DNA of 64,000 nucleotides from Pollutimonas sp036675275 (GTDB lineage Bacteria; Pseudomonadota; Gammaproteobacteria; Burkholderiales; Burkholderiaceae_B): positions 1-64,000 of the forward strand of contig JAKFFG010000070.1 of assembly GCA_036675275.1 (NCBI GenBank), in the 5' to 3' direction. Shown here piece after piece: positions 24,670 to 33,551 of this stretch (its first letter is position 1; each line of letters opens with the position of its first letter). The notes beneath the pieces were generated by a model that was not told the DNA's origin, did no database searches, and worked only from the letters and a program-made list of their open reading frames with translations. A program made the translations under genes and the position numbers.

Positions 24670-25685
24670 GACCGGGAACCTTTGGGCTTTTCCACGTGCC
24701 CGCCGAACTGTTTTCTCATCGCCGACAATACGCGGTTGGAGTAATCGGCATTGCCTCGAGACTCAAACCGGGAGAACAGCGCGGCGCTAAGAACCGGGGT
24801 AGGAACACCCTGATCAATCGCGGTCGCCAGCGCCCACCGCCCTTCGCCAGAATCGGATACATGGCCGGTGTAGTCTTCCAGCGCTGCATTGCCCTGCAAG
24901 GACCTGGCGGTAAGGTCGAGCAACCACGATCCAATGACACTGCCGCGCCGCCACAGTTCAGTAATTTCGGGCAGATCAAGCTCGTACTGGAAATGTTCGG
25001 GATGGCGCAACGGCGTTGTTTCAGCATCGGACTCGCGCTCGTGCTTGCCTATATTCGCCTTGTGCAGAATATTCAAGCCTTCCGCGTAGGCCGCCATCAT
25101 GCCGTACTCGATGCCGTTATGCACCATTTTCACGAAATGGCCGGCACCGTGCGGACCGCAATGCAAATAGCCATTATCGGCGCTGGTCTGCACCCGATCC
25201 GGCGTGACCGGCACGGTGCCGGCCCCCGGAGAAAGCGCCGCAAATATGGGTTCCACATGTGCAAATGCGTCAGCGTCGCCACCCACCATGAGGCAATAGC
25301 CGCGCTCAAGACCTGCCACGCCGCCGCTGGTCCCCACGTCCATGTAGTGTATGCCTTGACGCGCCAGGTCGGCCGCCCGGCGTATGTCTTCGTGATAGGA
25401 CGAATTGCCTCCATCAATGACAATGTCGCCTTCCTGCAGCAACGGTGTCAGTTGCGCAAGCACTTTGTCCACCACCGCGGCGGGCACCATGAGCCATACG
25501 GTCCGCGGAGCATCGAGCTGAGCGGCCAGATCCTGCAGGTCTGCACACGCCGTGGCGCCGGCCTCGGCCAGGGATTTTGCGGCATCGGGGTGGCTGTCGT
25601 ACACCACGCAATCGTGACCGTTACGCAGCAGGCGCTGCACCATATTGTTGCCCATGCGGCCTAAACCGACCATCCCGATCTGCAT
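24666..25685 (-). CDS. gnd: 6-phosphogluconate dehydrogenase, decarboxylating (short form)
   Basis: A 339-residue enzyme converting 6-phosphogluconate to ribulose 5-phosphate and CO2. MQIGMVGLGRMGNNMVQRLL is the nucleotide-binding start, GTSGGVAGLERGYCLMVGG the substrate loop and KMVHNGIEYGMMAAYAEG holds the catalytic Lys and Asn. At 339 residues it is the short form (about 470 in E. coli Gnd), which often prefers NAD. It is the first gene of a gnd-zwf pair with ATGA overlap. Confidence 0.95.
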   Translation of the reverse strand: MQIGMVGLGRMGNNMVQRLLRNGHDCVVYDSHPDAAKSLAEAGATACADLQDLAAQLDAPRTVWLMVPAAVVDKVLAQLTPLLQEGDIVIDGGNSSYHEDIRRAADLARQGIHYMDVGTSGGVAGLERGYCLMVGGDADAFAHVEPIFAALSPGAGTVPVTPDRVQTSADNGYLHCGPHGAGHFVKMVHNGIEYGMMAAYAEGLNILHKANIGKHERESDAETTPLRHPEHFQYELDLPEITELWRRGSVIGSWLLDLTARSLQGNAALEDYTGHVSDSGEGRWALATAIDQGVPTPVLSAALFSRFESRGNADYSNRVLSAMRKQFGGHVEKPKGSRS

Positions 25686-25769
25686 CGCGTTTCTCCAAAA
25701 AATAAAACCTTAACCGATAACGGTCTAGACTATTACATCGACGGCTAAAAAGAACCCATGAGGTAAGGT

Positions 25770-26252
25770 ATGCGCGCCCCATCCTACGAATACGCGGCAC
25801 CCTGGATGATCAGCCAGTGGATGAACGCCTCTGGCGACATGACGCTGGAATCCTTGCGCGGCAAGGTCGTGGTCGTGCATGCATTCCAGATGCTGTGTCC
25901 CGGCTGCGTCAGTCATGGCATTCCGCAGGCAAAAGCCATACACAATGCATTTCCGCTGGACAAACTTCGTGTCGTCGGACTGCACACGGTGTTCGAACAC
26001 CATGAAGCGATGGGACCCGTATCGCTCAAGGCTTTCATCCAGGAATACCGCATACCGTTTCCTGTCGGCGTAGACGAACGCTCGCCGGACAATCCTGTTC
26101 CGTTGACGATGCAGGCATACGGACTGCAGGGTACGCCCAGCCTTATCCTCATCGACCAGAATGGCTATATTAGATTGCATCATTTTGGACAACTGGACGA
26201 CCTGCGCGCGGGAGCGGCCATAGGCCAATTGCTTGCCGAAGGCGCCACCTGA
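25770..26252 (+). CDS. Thioredoxin-fold redoxin family protein
   Basis: A 160-residue cytoplasmic thioredoxin-fold protein of the redoxin/AhpC-TSA type. The redox site reads MLCPGC (a CPGC motif, about residues 42-47) after the strand GKVVVVHAF, and the cis-Pro loop is GTPSLILIDQNGYIR. There is no signal peptide or membrane anchor, unlike TlpA. It could be a thiol reductase or peroxidase; sequence alone does not decide. It is convergent with the slipin gene, three bases apart, and divergent from gnd. Confidence 0.85.
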   Translation: MRAPSYEYAAPWMISQWMNASGDMTLESLRGKVVVVHAFQMLCPGCVSHGIPQAKAIHNAFPLDKLRVVGLHTVFEHHEAMGPVSLKAFIQEYRIPFPVGVDERSPDNPVPLTMQAYGLQGTPSLILIDQNGYIRLHHFGQLDDLRAGAAIGQLLAEGAT

Positions 26253-26255
26253 CGA

Positions 26256-27014
26256 TCAGACCTTCTTGTTTACGAGCGCCGACAACAGATCCACGGGTAT
26301 GGGGAAAACCAGCGTGGAGCTTTTGTCGCCCGCCACCTGCGTGAGCGTTTGCAGATAGCGCAACTGCATTGCCGAAGGTTGAACCGCAAGTATCTCGGCG
26401 GCCTCCATCAGCGCCTGCGCCGCCTGCTTTTCGCCCTCCGCATGAATGACTTTGGCGCGACGTTCGCGCTCGGCCTCGGCTTGGCGGGCAATTGCACGCA
26501 CCATGCTTTCGTTCAGGTCGATGTGCTTGATCTCGACGTTCGTCACTTTGATTCCCCACGAGTCGGTCTGCGCATCCAGTATCTGCTGGATATCGAGATT
26601 GAGTTTTTCACGCTCCGACAGCATTTCATCGAGCTCATGCTTGCCCAGCACTGCGCGCAAGGTGGTCTGCGCCAACTGGCTGGTGGCCTCGAGGTAATGT
26701 TCAACCTGGATGATCGCTCTTTCCGGTGCCACAACCCGGAAGTACAGGACCGCATTGACCTTTACCGACACGTTGTCCCGCGAAATGACATCCTGGCCAG
26801 GTACATCCATGGTAACGACGCGCAGGTCGACACGCACCATTTGCTGCAATATCGGGATCACGAAGATCAGTCCGGGCCCCTTCACCTTGGTGAATCGGCC
26901 CAGGGTGAAGATCACGCCGCGCTGGTATTCGCGAAGGATCTTGATGGCATTGATCACCACCAGCAGTACGACGATGATGATGACGGTCAAGGCAATGTTA
27001 ACGCCGTAAAACAT
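26256..27014 (-). CDS. Slipin family protein (stomatin-like SPFH)
   Basis: A 252-residue membrane-anchored SPFH protein. An N-terminal hydrophobic helix (about residues 6-25) is followed by the band-7 domain starting REYQRGVIFTLGRFTKVKGP and continuing through VISRDNVSVKVNAVLYFRV, then a long coiled coil (RAIARQAEAERERRAKVIHA). Slipins form membrane microdomain scaffolds and are almost always paired with an NfeD protease, as here, where nfeD ends 14 bp upstream. The pair is a conserved bacterial unit for membrane organisation. Confidence 0.93.
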   Translation of the reverse strand: MFYGVNIALTVIIIVVLLVVINAIKILREYQRGVIFTLGRFTKVKGPGLIFVIPILQQMVRVDLRVVTMDVPGQDVISRDNVSVKVNAVLYFRVVAPERAIIQVEHYLEATSQLAQTTLRAVLGKHELDEMLSEREKLNLDIQQILDAQTDSWGIKVTNVEIKHIDLNESMVRAIARQAEAERERRAKVIHAEGEKQAAQALMEAAEILAVQPSAMQLRYLQTLTQVAGDKSSTLVFPIPVDLLSALVNKKV

Positions 27015-27028
27015 GGTAGTCCCCTAAG

Positions 27029-28429
27029 TTAGTGTCGAACAAGCGGTGCCGGTCCGGCGCGAGTTACCTGCAGAGTCAGTCCATCCATTGCAACCACACG
27101 GACCCGGTCGCCAGGCGATAACGGTTCTTTGCTGCGCACCCGCCAGCTTTCGCCACGCAGCTCCGCGTACGTGGCACCCTCGACCACGCTTGTTACCACG
27201 CCCTCGATTCCCAGCATCTGTTCACGTCCGCTGACAATCTTACTTTTACGCGAGCGCGATACCATCATGCCCGTCAGCATGATCAGGCCCGCGCAGGAAA
27301 TCGCAAGACCGGCAAGAAAAGGAATCGACAAGTCGAACCCGGGAATTCCAGTATCCGTCAGGAACAAGCCGCCCAGGATAAATGCGGCAATGCCCCCCAG
27401 ACCCAGAACACCAAAACTGGGCAAAAACGCTTCCGCAATCATCATCGCGGCGCCCGCCGCGGCGAGTGCCACTCCTGCCCAATTCACCGGCAGCATCTGG
27501 AACGCGTAAAGACCCAGCAGAATACAAATAAGCCCCGCGACCCCGGGCAAGGCAACACCCGGGCTGGTAAGCTCGAAGAAAAGGCCGTAAATGCCCACCA
27601 TCATCAGGATCAGCGCAACTTGGGGATTCGCCAACAGCAACAACACACGTGTGCGCCAATCCGGAACAATGCGTATAACGGCGGCACCGGCCGTTTCAAG
27701 CTGTACTGATTGGCCCGTACCCAAGGTGACTGTCCGGCCGTCGATTTTTTGAAGCAGGTCGCTGGTGTCGGAAGCAATGATGTCGATGGCACCGGCTTTC
27801 AGTGCTTCTTGAGCCGGCAGGCTGGTGGCCTCGCGTACTGTCCTCTCGGCAAAGTCGGCATTGCGGCCTCTTAATTGGGCCAGACTGCGGATATATGCCG
27901 CCGCGTCGTTGGTGACCTTGTCGGTCATCGCATCGCCGCCCGCCTTCTTGTCATTACCTTCATCGGGGGCGGCTGCGCCGCCGGTCAGGGAGACCGGCGT
28001 GGCGGCGCCCAGATTGCTTGCCGGCGTCATTGCCGCCACGTGGCTGGCGTAAAGAATGAAGGTTCCGGCACTGGCAGCGCGTGCCCCTCCTGGCGCGACA
28101 AAAGTGGCCACGGGAACCGGCGAAGCCACTATCCCGCGAATAATGGACCGCATGGAAGAATCGAGTCCGCCGGGTGTATCAAGTTCAATAACGAGCAGCG
28201 CCGCCTGTTCCTGCGCTGCCCGCTTCAGGCCGCGAACAATGAAGTCCGACGAAGGCGGGCTGATAATTCCGTCGACCTGAAGCACCATGACAACGGGCGC
28301 GGTCGCGTCGGGCGCCGATACGTCGGGCGTCGATACGTCGGGCGCCGCTATGGCCGTCCCGGACATCAACCCCGAAATTGCCAGGGCGGCCAGCAACATG
28401 GCGCATATGGTCGCTTTGATCCTGATCAT
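27029..28429 (-). CDS. NfeD family membrane-bound serine protease (ClpP-class, long form)
   Basis: A 466-residue long-form NfeD (nodulation efficiency family). The order is signal peptide (residues 1-28), a short Pro-Asp repeat, a ClpP-like protease domain with PGGLDSSMRSI and catalytic Ser in GGARAASAGTFILYASH, four or five transmembrane helices (about residues 240-380) and a C-terminal OB-fold NfeD domain (GIEGVVTSVVEGATYAELRG). ATG 28429 has AGGAGG seven bases upstream; the open frame to 28522 is rejected. Family members cleave stomatin-like partners, and the slipin gene is directly downstream. Confidence 0.93.
   Translation of the reverse strand: MIRIKATICAMLLAALAISGLMSGTAIAAPDVSTPDVSAPDATAPVVMVLQVDGIISPPSSDFIVRGLKRAAQEQAALLVIELDTPGGLDSSMRSIIRGIVASPVPVATFVAPGGARAASAGTFILYASHVAAMTPASNLGAATPVSLTGGAAAPDEGNDKKAGGDAMTDKVTNDAAAYIRSLAQLRGRNADFAERTVREATSLPAQEALKAGAIDIIASDTSDLLQKIDGRTVTLGTGQSVQLETAGAAVIRIVPDWRTRVLLLLANPQVALILMMVGIYGLFFELTSPGVALPGVAGLICILLGLYAFQMLPVNWAGVALAAAGAAMMIAEAFLPSFGVLGLGGIAAFILGGLFLTDTGIPGFDLSIPFLAGLAISCAGLIMLTGMMVSRSRKSKIVSGREQMLGIEGVVTSVVEGATYAELRGESWRVRSKEPLSPGDRVRVVAMDGLTLQVTRAGPAPLVRH
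28306..28350 (-). repeat. Three tandem 15 bp units inside nfeD
   Basis: Three consecutive 15 bp units, CGTCGGGCGCCGATA, CGTCGGGCGTCGATA and CGTCGGGCGCCGCTA on the + strand. They encode the pentapeptide series (A)PDVS-TPDVS-APDAT directly after the signal peptide cleavage region. Copy number may vary between strains because units are in frame and nearly identical. Confidence 0.85.
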
Positions 28430-28454
28430 GTCGGCCTCCTTGACGAGGGAACAT

Positions 28455-28838
28455 TCAGTATAGGCCCTTAATTTCAGTTGCCAAGACCACGGCATGATTA
28501 TGTTCGACATCTTTGGCGGCATACACCAGTGTGATGTGCCTGTCCTTGGCCGATGAAATCAAGTCCCGCATACGTTGCTGTTGGTCCGGCGCCTTCAGCT
28601 CCAGCCGATAGCGCTTGCTGAACTCTTCCCAGTTCTCGACCTTGTGCCCGAACCAGGTGCGCAGGGAGGGACTCGGGGCAAGCTCCTTGTTCCACTCGTC
28701 GAATACAATCTCATCGCGCGAAACGCCGCGGGGCCACAGCCGATCGACAAGGACACGGTAGCCGTCATCCGGCTCGGCCGGATCGTAGGCCCGTTTAATA
28801 TGAACATGGGGGTGTCTGCGCCCGGCATGCGATGCCAT
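28455..28838 (-). CDS. DUF488 family protein
   Basis: A 127-residue cytoplasmic protein matching the DUF488 (YeaO-like) family. Characteristic segments are HIKRAYDPAEPDDGYRVLVD, RLWPRGVSRDEI, WNKELAPSPSLRTWF, and the C-terminal ITLVYAAKDVEHNHAVVL. The role of the family is not established. It lies 25 bp upstream of nfeD and 30 bp downstream of fumC on the same strand, so it is probably part of the epd-fumC-DUF488-nfeD-slipin transcript. Confidence 0.9.
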   Translation of the reverse strand: MASHAGRRHPHVHIKRAYDPAEPDDGYRVLVDRLWPRGVSRDEIVFDEWNKELAPSPSLRTWFGHKVENWEEFSKRYRLELKAPDQQQRMRDLISSAKDRHITLVYAAKDVEHNHAVVLATEIKGLY

Positions 28839-28868
28839 ACCATTTCACTCCTTGCTACGCGTGGCTAA

Positions 28869-30269
28869 TCAGCCAGCACGTGTCATGTCGATAGGAACAA
28901 TCCAGGCGTCGTATTCTTCTGCGCTCACATACCCCAGCTCGAGCGCCGCCGCCCGCAAGGTGGTCTGCTCTTTCTGGGCCTTCTTGGCAATGGCGGCCGC
29001 CTTGTCATAGCCGATATGGCGATTCAGCGCCGTTACCAGCATAAGGTTCTTTTCCAGATTATCAGCAATGCGTTCGCGATTCGGCTCTATGCCGACCGCG
29101 CAATGGTCATTGAACGCGAGGCACGCATCGCTGATCAGCTCTATGCTTTCCAGCACGTTATGGACCATGACCGGTTTATAGACATTGAGCTGAAAGTTGC
29201 CCTGGCTGCCGGCAAATGCCGTGGCCGCATCGTTTCCGAACACTTGTACGCACACCATCGTCATGGCCTCGCACTGTGTGGGATTGACCTTGCCGGGCAT
29301 GATTGAGGACCCAGGCTCGTTATCGGGTATGACCAGCTCGCCTATGCCGCAGCGGGGTCCGCTTGCCAGCCATCGCACATCGTTGGCCATTTTCATCAGC
29401 GCGCCGGCAAGCGTGCGCAGCGACGCCGATAAGCTGACCAGTGCATCGTGCGCCGACAGGGCAAAGAACTTGTTGTCTGCCGACCTGAACGGCAGGCCGG
29501 TTATGCTTTCGATACGACCGGCCGCAACCTCGCCGAAGCGAGGATGGGAATTCAGGCCGGTGCCCACGGCGGTGCCGCCTATCGCAAGATCATAGATGCC
29601 CGGCAAGTCGGACTGGATCCGGTCCAGGGCGAAATCGATCTGGGCTACCCATGCGCCTATTTCCTGGCCCAGCGTTATCGGCGTGGCGTCCTGCAAATGG
29701 GTGCGGCCGGTCTTTACCACGTCATTGAACTGTTCCGCCTTTTTGGCAAGCGAGCCGCGCAGCTTTCCCACCGAAGGAAAAAGCTTGCGCGCGAGTTCCT
29801 GCGCCACGGCAATATGCATGGCCGTGGGAAAAGTGTCGTTCGATGACTGGCCGCGATTGACGTGGTCGTTGGGATGCACGGGAGTCTTGCTGCCACGTTC
29901 TCCGCCGCCCAGTTCAATGGCGCGATTGGCAATGACTTCGTTGGCGTTCATGTTCGACTGGGTGCCCGAACCCGTCTGGAAGACCACCAAGGGGAATTCG
30001 TCGTCGAGCTTGCCCTCGATGACTTCGTCAGCGGCCTTGATAATGAGTTCCGCAATATCGGAGGGAAGCTCGCCCAGATCCGCATTGGCCTGGGCCGCCG
30101 CTTTCTTCAGGATGCCCAGGGCGGAGATGACGGCCGGTTGCCATTGAAACCGCGAGACGCCGATGGGGAAGTTCTGGATTGAACGCTGGGTCTGCGCGCC
30201 CCAGTATCGTTCGGCCGGGACGTCGATCTCGCCCATAGAATCAGTTTCTTTACGCGTTGCCGCCATCAT
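28869..30269 (-). CDS. fumC: Fumarate hydratase, class II
   Basis: A 466-residue iron-free fumarase interconverting fumarate and malate in the TCA cycle. The family signature GSSIMPGKVNPTQCEAM holds the flexible catalytic Ser; TGSGTQSNMNANEV and VHPNDHVNRGQSSNDTFPTA complete the active site. Two in-frame ATGs stand at the start (30269 and 30266); the AAGGAG site is three and six bases away respectively, so the second may be used. It lies 44 bp after epd. Oxygen-stable fumarases are often used under oxidative stress or iron limitation. Confidence 0.96.
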   Translation of the reverse strand: MMAATRKETDSMGEIDVPAERYWGAQTQRSIQNFPIGVSRFQWQPAVISALGILKKAAAQANADLGELPSDIAELIIKAADEVIEGKLDDEFPLVVFQTGSGTQSNMNANEVIANRAIELGGGERGSKTPVHPNDHVNRGQSSNDTFPTAMHIAVAQELARKLFPSVGKLRGSLAKKAEQFNDVVKTGRTHLQDATPITLGQEIGAWVAQIDFALDRIQSDLPGIYDLAIGGTAVGTGLNSHPRFGEVAAGRIESITGLPFRSADNKFFALSAHDALVSLSASLRTLAGALMKMANDVRWLASGPRCGIGELVIPDNEPGSSIMPGKVNPTQCEAMTMVCVQVFGNDAATAFAGSQGNFQLNVYKPVMVHNVLESIELISDACLAFNDHCAVGIEPNRERIADNLEKNLMLVTALNRHIGYDKAAAIAKKAQKEQTTLRAAALELGYVSAEEYDAWIVPIDMTRAG

Positions 30270-30313
30270 TTGCTCCTTGTTCGCGGTGGACGAAAAACCC
30301 CGTTGCCTTTCAA

Positions 30314-31369
30314 CTATACCCTTCCACCGCTTGTGTCACTACTGCGGAATCGCTCGGACCATATGGCAGCCACATCGAGCATTCGGTTGGCGAACCCCCA
30401 TTCATTGTCGAACCACACAAAGAGATTGCCGAAACCGTGGCCGTTGGTACGTGTCTGGCTGCCGTCGATAATGGCGGAATGAGGATTGTGATTGAAGTCT
30501 ATCGAGGCATGCGGATGGTTGGAATAGGACAGCAAGCCGGGGTAGAGATTGGTCGATTCCATCAGCAGCGCGTTCAATTGCTGCGTAGTGACGTCCTGCT
30601 CAAGCTTCACCATGATGTCGATTGCCGACACGTTCAATATAGGCACCCGGATGGCCTTGGCTTGCACCTTGCCCGCCAGTTGCGGCAAAAGCCGTTCCAC
30701 ACCTTGCGCCAGTCCCGTCGCCACCGGAACGATAGACTGCATCGCCGACCTTGTACGTCGCAGGTCGGCATGGTGGTAGCCGTCGATAAGAGGCTGGTCG
30801 TTCATGACCGAGTGCAGCGTCGTCAAGAAGGCGTGATCGACGCCGTATGCGTCGTCCAGGGCCGACAGCACGGGAACAATGGCATTCGTCGTACACGAAG
30901 CATTGGACACGATACGTTCCTGTCCCGACAAGGCTTCGTGGTTGATGCCGAAGACCACGGTTGCGTCGACATCGCCGGCGCTGTTCCCAGGTTGCGAAAC
31001 CAGGACTCGGGGGCATCCGGCGTCGATAAAACGCTGGATTTCATGGCGCGCGCTGTACTGCCCGGAGCACTCCAGCACGATATCGGGGGCGAGATGTGAC
31101 CAGTCCACTTCTTCCGGCGTACGCGCGTGGCTTACGTGGATTTCCCTGCCATTGATGATCAGACAATCCGCGCCCTGTTCGACCTTGCCCGGAAATACGC
31201 CGTGCGTTGAATCGAACTGGGATAAATACGCCATGGTTGCGAGGTCGGCCGGTTCGTTGATGCCAACGATTTGAAGGCGATCTTTCAGCGGCGACTCGTA
31301 CAGCGCACGCAATACACAGCGGCCAATGCGGCCATAGCCGTTGATGGCAAGACGAACAGGACGACTCAT
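30314..31369 (-). CDS. epd: Erythrose-4-phosphate dehydrogenase (Epd-type GAPDH family)
   Basis: A 351-residue NAD-dependent aldehyde dehydrogenase of the GAPDH family. The Rossmann start is LAINGYGRIGRCVLRALYE and the catalytic Cys is in SNASCTTNAIVPVL. The following segment HSVMNDQPLIDGYHHADLRR with TRSAMQSIVPV resembles E. coli Epd (D-erythrose 4-phosphate to 4-phosphoerythronate, the first step of vitamin B6 synthesis) rather than the glycolytic enzyme. It could still be annotated as gap by similarity. It is the first gene of a reverse-strand run with fumC. No pdxB gene is adjacent. Confidence 0.8.
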   Translation of the reverse strand: MSRPVRLAINGYGRIGRCVLRALYESPLKDRLQIVGINEPADLATMAYLSQFDSTHGVFPGKVEQGADCLIINGREIHVSHARTPEEVDWSHLAPDIVLECSGQYSARHEIQRFIDAGCPRVLVSQPGNSAGDVDATVVFGINHEALSGQERIVSNASCTTNAIVPVLSALDDAYGVDHAFLTTLHSVMNDQPLIDGYHHADLRRTRSAMQSIVPVATGLAQGVERLLPQLAGKVQAKAIRVPILNVSAIDIMVKLEQDVTTQQLNALLMESTNLYPGLLSYSNHPHASIDFNHNPHSAIIDGSQTRTNGHGFGNLFVWFDNEWGFANRMLDVAAIWSERFRSSDTSGGRV

Positions 31370-31519
31370 GAGTAAATGCTCGGATGAAAAGCCACGGGAA
31401 GTGTCACGATCGGTCTGTCGGACACGCGAGCCTTGATTAGAACACTTAAGCAGTGAATGTCTGCAATACTTGCCCGCCAGTGCGCACGCTGGCCGTGCAA
31501 GGCCAGTCTCTTTTCCTTA

Positions 31520-32500
31520 TTAGATACGCTTGAACTTCAATGTGTCGACAGCGCGGGCAAACCGCTGGATCTCGTCCTTTTGAAAGGCTCTCATTTCTTG
31601 CGGATTCAACGGCATGATTTCGCCCGAGCTATTGAGCACGAACTGCCTGGACTCCGGTTCGTTGAGTATTTCCAGCATATTTGTCGACAGCGCATCGATT
31701 ATTGGCTGCGGTGTATCGGCCTTTACCCACAACGATGTCCAGCTATAATGGACAGCATCGCCATAGCCCTCCTCTACCAATGTGGGCACATCGGGCATCT
31801 CGGGATGCCGCTGCACTCCCGTCACGGCGATCGCTCTCACCTTTCCCGACTTGACGATCTGTACCGTTCCCGGTGTATCGATAACGGCCAGATCCAACTG
31901 ATTGCCGATGACGTCGCTGGTCGTTTGGGACAGCCCTTTATAGGGCACGTTCTGCCATTCAAAGCCCGCTTTCTCCAGGAATGGCGCGACGGCGAGCTGG
32001 TAGCCGGCAGAGTAAGTGCCCATATTAAGCATAGGTTCCTGTTTGCCTCGCGCTACAAGATCTTTTACAGATTTGATCGGGGAGTCCGCTGGAACAATAA
32101 TGACCTCCATCGATCGCGTCAGACCGCAAATCGGGAGGACGTCGTCCACGGGGTCGTACGAAAGCTCTTTATAGACCGATACATTCACGGCCATTGGAGA
32201 ATTGCTGCCGAGCAAAATAATGGATCCGTCCGCATCAACGGCCTTGGTCGCCTGGACTGCTATGGCGCCGCCGGCTCCGGGCTTATTCTCGATCACGACG
32301 GGTTGGCCTATTCTTTCTGCCAACTTCTTTCCAAAGTAGCGTGCATAGACGTCTGATCCACTGCCTGGACCAAATGGAACAAAAAGCTTGATGGGCTTGG
32401 TGGGGTAAGCGCCCTTATCGGCGAATGCCCTCAAAGGCAACGCTGCGGAAGGAATTGCGGCAATGGCGGCCTGCAACAGGCGGCGGCGGATGTTATTCAT
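31520..32500 (-). CDS. Bug family tripartite tricarboxylate transporter substrate-binding protein (TctC-like)
   Basis: A 326-residue periplasmic binding protein of the Bug family, strongly expanded in Bordetella and its relatives. The N-terminus MNNIRRRLLQAAIAAIPSAA carries a twin-arginine-like RRR but reads best as a Sec signal ending RAFA. The mature part begins YPTKPIKLFVPFGPGSGSDV, then VIENKPGAGGAIAVQATKA and the standard VPYKG and LAVIDTPGTV segments. No membrane subunits lie next to it, so it is an orphan binding protein. It is downstream of the LysR gene on the same strand, which may control it. Confidence 0.92.
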   Translation of the reverse strand: MNNIRRRLLQAAIAAIPSAALPLRAFADKGAYPTKPIKLFVPFGPGSGSDVYARYFGKKLAERIGQPVVIENKPGAGGAIAVQATKAVDADGSIILLGSNSPMAVNVSVYKELSYDPVDDVLPICGLTRSMEVIIVPADSPIKSVKDLVARGKQEPMLNMGTYSAGYQLAVAPFLEKAGFEWQNVPYKGLSQTTSDVIGNQLDLAVIDTPGTVQIVKSGKVRAIAVTGVQRHPEMPDVPTLVEEGYGDAVHYSWTSLWVKADTPQPIIDALSTNMLEILNEPESRQFVLNSSGEIMPLNPQEMRAFQKDEIQRFARAVDTLKFKRI

Positions 32501-32617
32501 TTATTGTCTCCTCGTGTTGAAATCGTATAGCTAAATGCTAACGACAACCGGCCGCCTTGGCCTATGCCAATTTATCCCCACCAATAACCAATGGTAATAA
32601 GCGGCCGCCCAAGCGGT

Positions 32618-33502
32618 CTACTTGAGCTCTTTCCGTATCGTTTCGACAAAACGGTCGACGTCCGTCGACGAGAGATCGAATTTTGATCGGATAAGGCTGA
32701 CGGCAATGGGAATCTCCTCGAGCAGCGGACGCACGACTACGTTGTTCCATCCGTTATCGGCGACGGAGAATTGATCAACAATGGCGATACCGATACCCTG
32801 GCGCACCAGGGAACACGCCAGTTCGGCACGGGGCACGTCGATAATCGGAATGATGTCGCACTCATAACGTTCAAAGGCAGCCACCATCAGTGCACCGAAT
32901 GGGATGCTGCGGGAATAGAGAATCACGTTTTGATCTACAAGATCATGCAACGAAACCGTTTCCAGGCGCGCCAGGGGGTGACGAACAGGAATCGCGCAGA
33001 CCATCCGGCCCTGTATGAGCGGTTCGATATACAGATTGGGATTCTCGACAGGCAACACGGTAATGGCCAGGTCGGATTTTCCACTAAGAAGCTCCAGCGG
33101 CACGTCCTGTATCAGGGTCGTATGGAAATGAATCCGCGTATCGGGATACTTGGCCAGGAAGGTCGCAATCAGCTTCGGAACAAGATTAAGCCCCAGGCTC
33201 GGACTGCTGCAAAGATTGACCACGCCTGAAGGCTGGCGGACAAGGTTCTGCACGAAGCTGTCGACCTTGACGGCGGCGTCATAGACATTCTTGACCTCTT
33301 CGAACAAGCTCAGAGCCTGGGTGGTGGGCACCAGCTTGCCTCCGACGCGATGAAACAGCCGCAGATTGAGCGTCGTCTCGGTATGCGCCAGAAGCTTGCT
33401 TACCGCGGGCTGTGAAATGAACAACATCCGGGCCGCGGCGCTGACGGATCCGGTAATCATGACCGCACGGAATATCTCCATTTGCCTTAATTTGAAATGC
33501 AT
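32618..33502 (-). CDS. LysR family transcriptional regulator
   Basis: A 294-residue LysR regulator. The winged helix-turn-helix is MEIFRAVMITGSVSAAARML with FISQPAVSKLLAHTETTLNLRLF (residues about 8-50), followed by the periplasmic-binding-like effector domain. The frame is open to 34189, but ATG 33502 (MHFKLRQMEIF) is the domain start. It is divergent from the beta-hydroxyacid dehydrogenase gene across 148 bp containing a perfect 11 bp inverted repeat, the usual LysR arrangement, so it probably activates that gene and perhaps the Bug gene downstream. Confidence 0.92.
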   Translation of the reverse strand: MHFKLRQMEIFRAVMITGSVSAAARMLFISQPAVSKLLAHTETTLNLRLFHRVGGKLVPTTQALSLFEEVKNVYDAAVKVDSFVQNLVRQPSGVVNLCSSPSLGLNLVPKLIATFLAKYPDTRIHFHTTLIQDVPLELLSGKSDLAITVLPVENPNLYIEPLIQGRMVCAIPVRHPLARLETVSLHDLVDQNVILYSRSIPFGALMVAAFERYECDIIPIIDVPRAELACSLVRQGIGIAIVDQFSVADNGWNNVVVRPLLEEIPIAVSLIRSKFDLSSTDVDRFVETIRKELK

Positions 33503-33551
33503 TTCGTGTTCCGACAAGAGATGAAATAACCGGCGGTTATACCATGATCGC

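Noticed and set aside
24696..25664. 322-codon + strand open frame
   Set aside because: Antisense of gnd, caused by GC-rich third positions; no motifs.
31489..31506. CTGGCC-GTGCAA-GGCCAG hairpin after the Bug gene stop
   Set aside because: Only a 6 bp stem and no T-run on the gene's strand; too weak to call a terminator.
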